A stretch of 64,000 bases of DNA, taken from positions 2,472,135-2,536,134 of the forward strand of contig VZSR01000243.1 in assembly GCA_013398615.1 (NCBI GenBank). Direction: 5' to 3'. This document shows, piece by piece, positions 63,148 through 64,000 of the stretch (its first letter is position 1; every line of letters begins with the position of its first letter). Both the position numbers and the translations under genes were made by a program. This stretch comes from Brachypodius melanocephalos. Taxonomy: Eukaryota > Chordata > Aves > Passeriformes > Pycnonotidae. A model generated the notes under the pieces. It was not told the DNA's origin. It made no database searches and was given only the letters and a program-made list of their open reading frames with translations.

Positions 63148-64000
63148 CAGGCAGGAATGCAGGAGGCCAGAGGACGGTGTGCAATACCTGTAAATAGGAT
63201 ATATAAATATATATATAAATATATATATATATACAGATATAAATATATATATTATATACAGATTTTAAGAGAAAAAAAAGCAAAAAAAGAAAAAAGAAAA
63301 AAAAAAGCCTAAAGAGGGAAAGGAGTGACCTCCAACACTGGCTGAACTGGAGAGTCTCTGGGTGTGTGTGTGGGAGGGCTGTGCTCTCCCAGCACTGAGG
63401 TGTGCTTAGGGCCGTGCCCAGCTCTGCTCCCTGGGCTCGTGCACTGCTCCTCTGTAATATTCCTGTCTGTCTGTCTGTCTGTCCTGGTTCTGTTGTCTCA
63501 AAGGGAAGCATCAGCGTGAGTGTCCCCACCCTGCCCGTCCCCATCCCCTCCCTGCGCATGGAGGTCCCCAGCTCGCTCTCTTTATCTGTCAAAGGGGACA
63601 CTGTCACCTCCCTCCCCTTGCTGGCTTCAGGGCACAGAGGTGGTGGCAGTGGCAGTCGGGCCCTTGCAGAGCTGCTTTGGAGAGGAGGGGGAGCTGCTGT
63701 GGGTGTGTGCAGGGCAGATCCCCTTGGCAGGCTCCTCCTGGGAGCAGAGATTGGCTGTCAGGGCGGCCAGGCTGGCTCAGAGAGCGAAGCACAGACCTGC
63801 AATCCCTTCCACAAAGCCCCGTTTGCTGCCTCCTGCTGTGGATGCTGCAGTGAGAGCCAGGGGAATGTCTGCCCCAGGGCAGAGCCATAGCTGTGACAGT
63901 GTCCCCTTTCCCTGTTCTCTGCTTCCTCTGTGCTTGGGCCCCTGCCACTGAGCCACCCCTGTGCTGCAGGTCTGCATTGGTGCTGGAATCACCACGGTGG
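63148..64000 (+). other. GRAMD1B: GRAMD1B 3' UTR, continues past the window
   Basis: This is sequence after the stop codon with no further exon. An (AT)n-rich patch at 63190-63265, an A-rich tract at 63270-63308 and a (TGTC)n run at 63465-63485 are present. I find no AATAAA with a convincing downstream context, so the transcript probably ends beyond 64000, in keeping with the long 3' UTR known for this gene. Confidence 0.75.

Overview
The window is vertebrate nuclear DNA, most likely from a bird and probably a songbird. It carries CR1 retrotransposon fragments, compact microchromosome-like introns, passerine-style LTR fragments and many GC-rich or AT-rich minisatellites. Two runs of exactly 100 N (22656-22755 and 58936-59035) are assembly gaps. 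One protein-coding gene is supported. It fills almost the whole window on the + strand: GRAMD1B (Aster-B), an ER-anchored carrier that moves cholesterol from the plasma membrane to the ER. I identified it by reading its conserved exons. Orthology is from remembered knowledge of the family, not from a search.

The main model joins 19 coding exons from 3507 to 63147, all with GT-AG introns and compatible phases. It gives 734 codons plus a stop, close to the roughly 738 residues of the human protein. Order: exon 1 in a CpG island (3507-3529); a 26-kb first intron; a Ser-rich exon (29819-30029); microexon KSQSWYN (37262-37282); GRAM-domain exons (45647-49006); an acidic linker (51613-53281); VASt/ASTER sterol-binding exons (54224-57852); a basic linker (58569-58772); the transmembrane exons (59117-61229); and a C-terminal tail (62293-63147). 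The 3' UTR runs off the right edge.

The N-terminal half looks highly modular. Three further in-frame microexon candidates (SHKRLSK, YDRLNLLK, HERQYIRR) lie in the same interval as KSQSWYN, all phase 0. There are two candidate alternative first exons: 46 codons at 43525 with a strong start context and donor, and MLRE at 20975 inside a second CpG island. A candidate 70-nt alternative exon lies at 18402. The acceptor and first ~37 nt of the Ser-rich exon are tandemly triplicated (29521, 29665, 29819), and using either upstream copy would give a premature stop.

Tandem repeats cluster beside these control points. A 20-bp minisatellite and an eight-copy array of a CR1-derived ~89-bp unit lie directly upstream of the first CpG island. 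A ~140-bp array lies directly upstream of the second. A 50-bp GC-rich minisatellite sits at 13.3 kb, an 80-bp array at 9.3 kb, and a 21-bp minisatellite just before the first GRAM-domain exon. LTR-type fragments crowd the small introns between 45.7 and 59 kb, some ending within 30-70 bases of an exon. No other protein gene, tRNA, rRNA, CRISPR or bacterial feature was seen.
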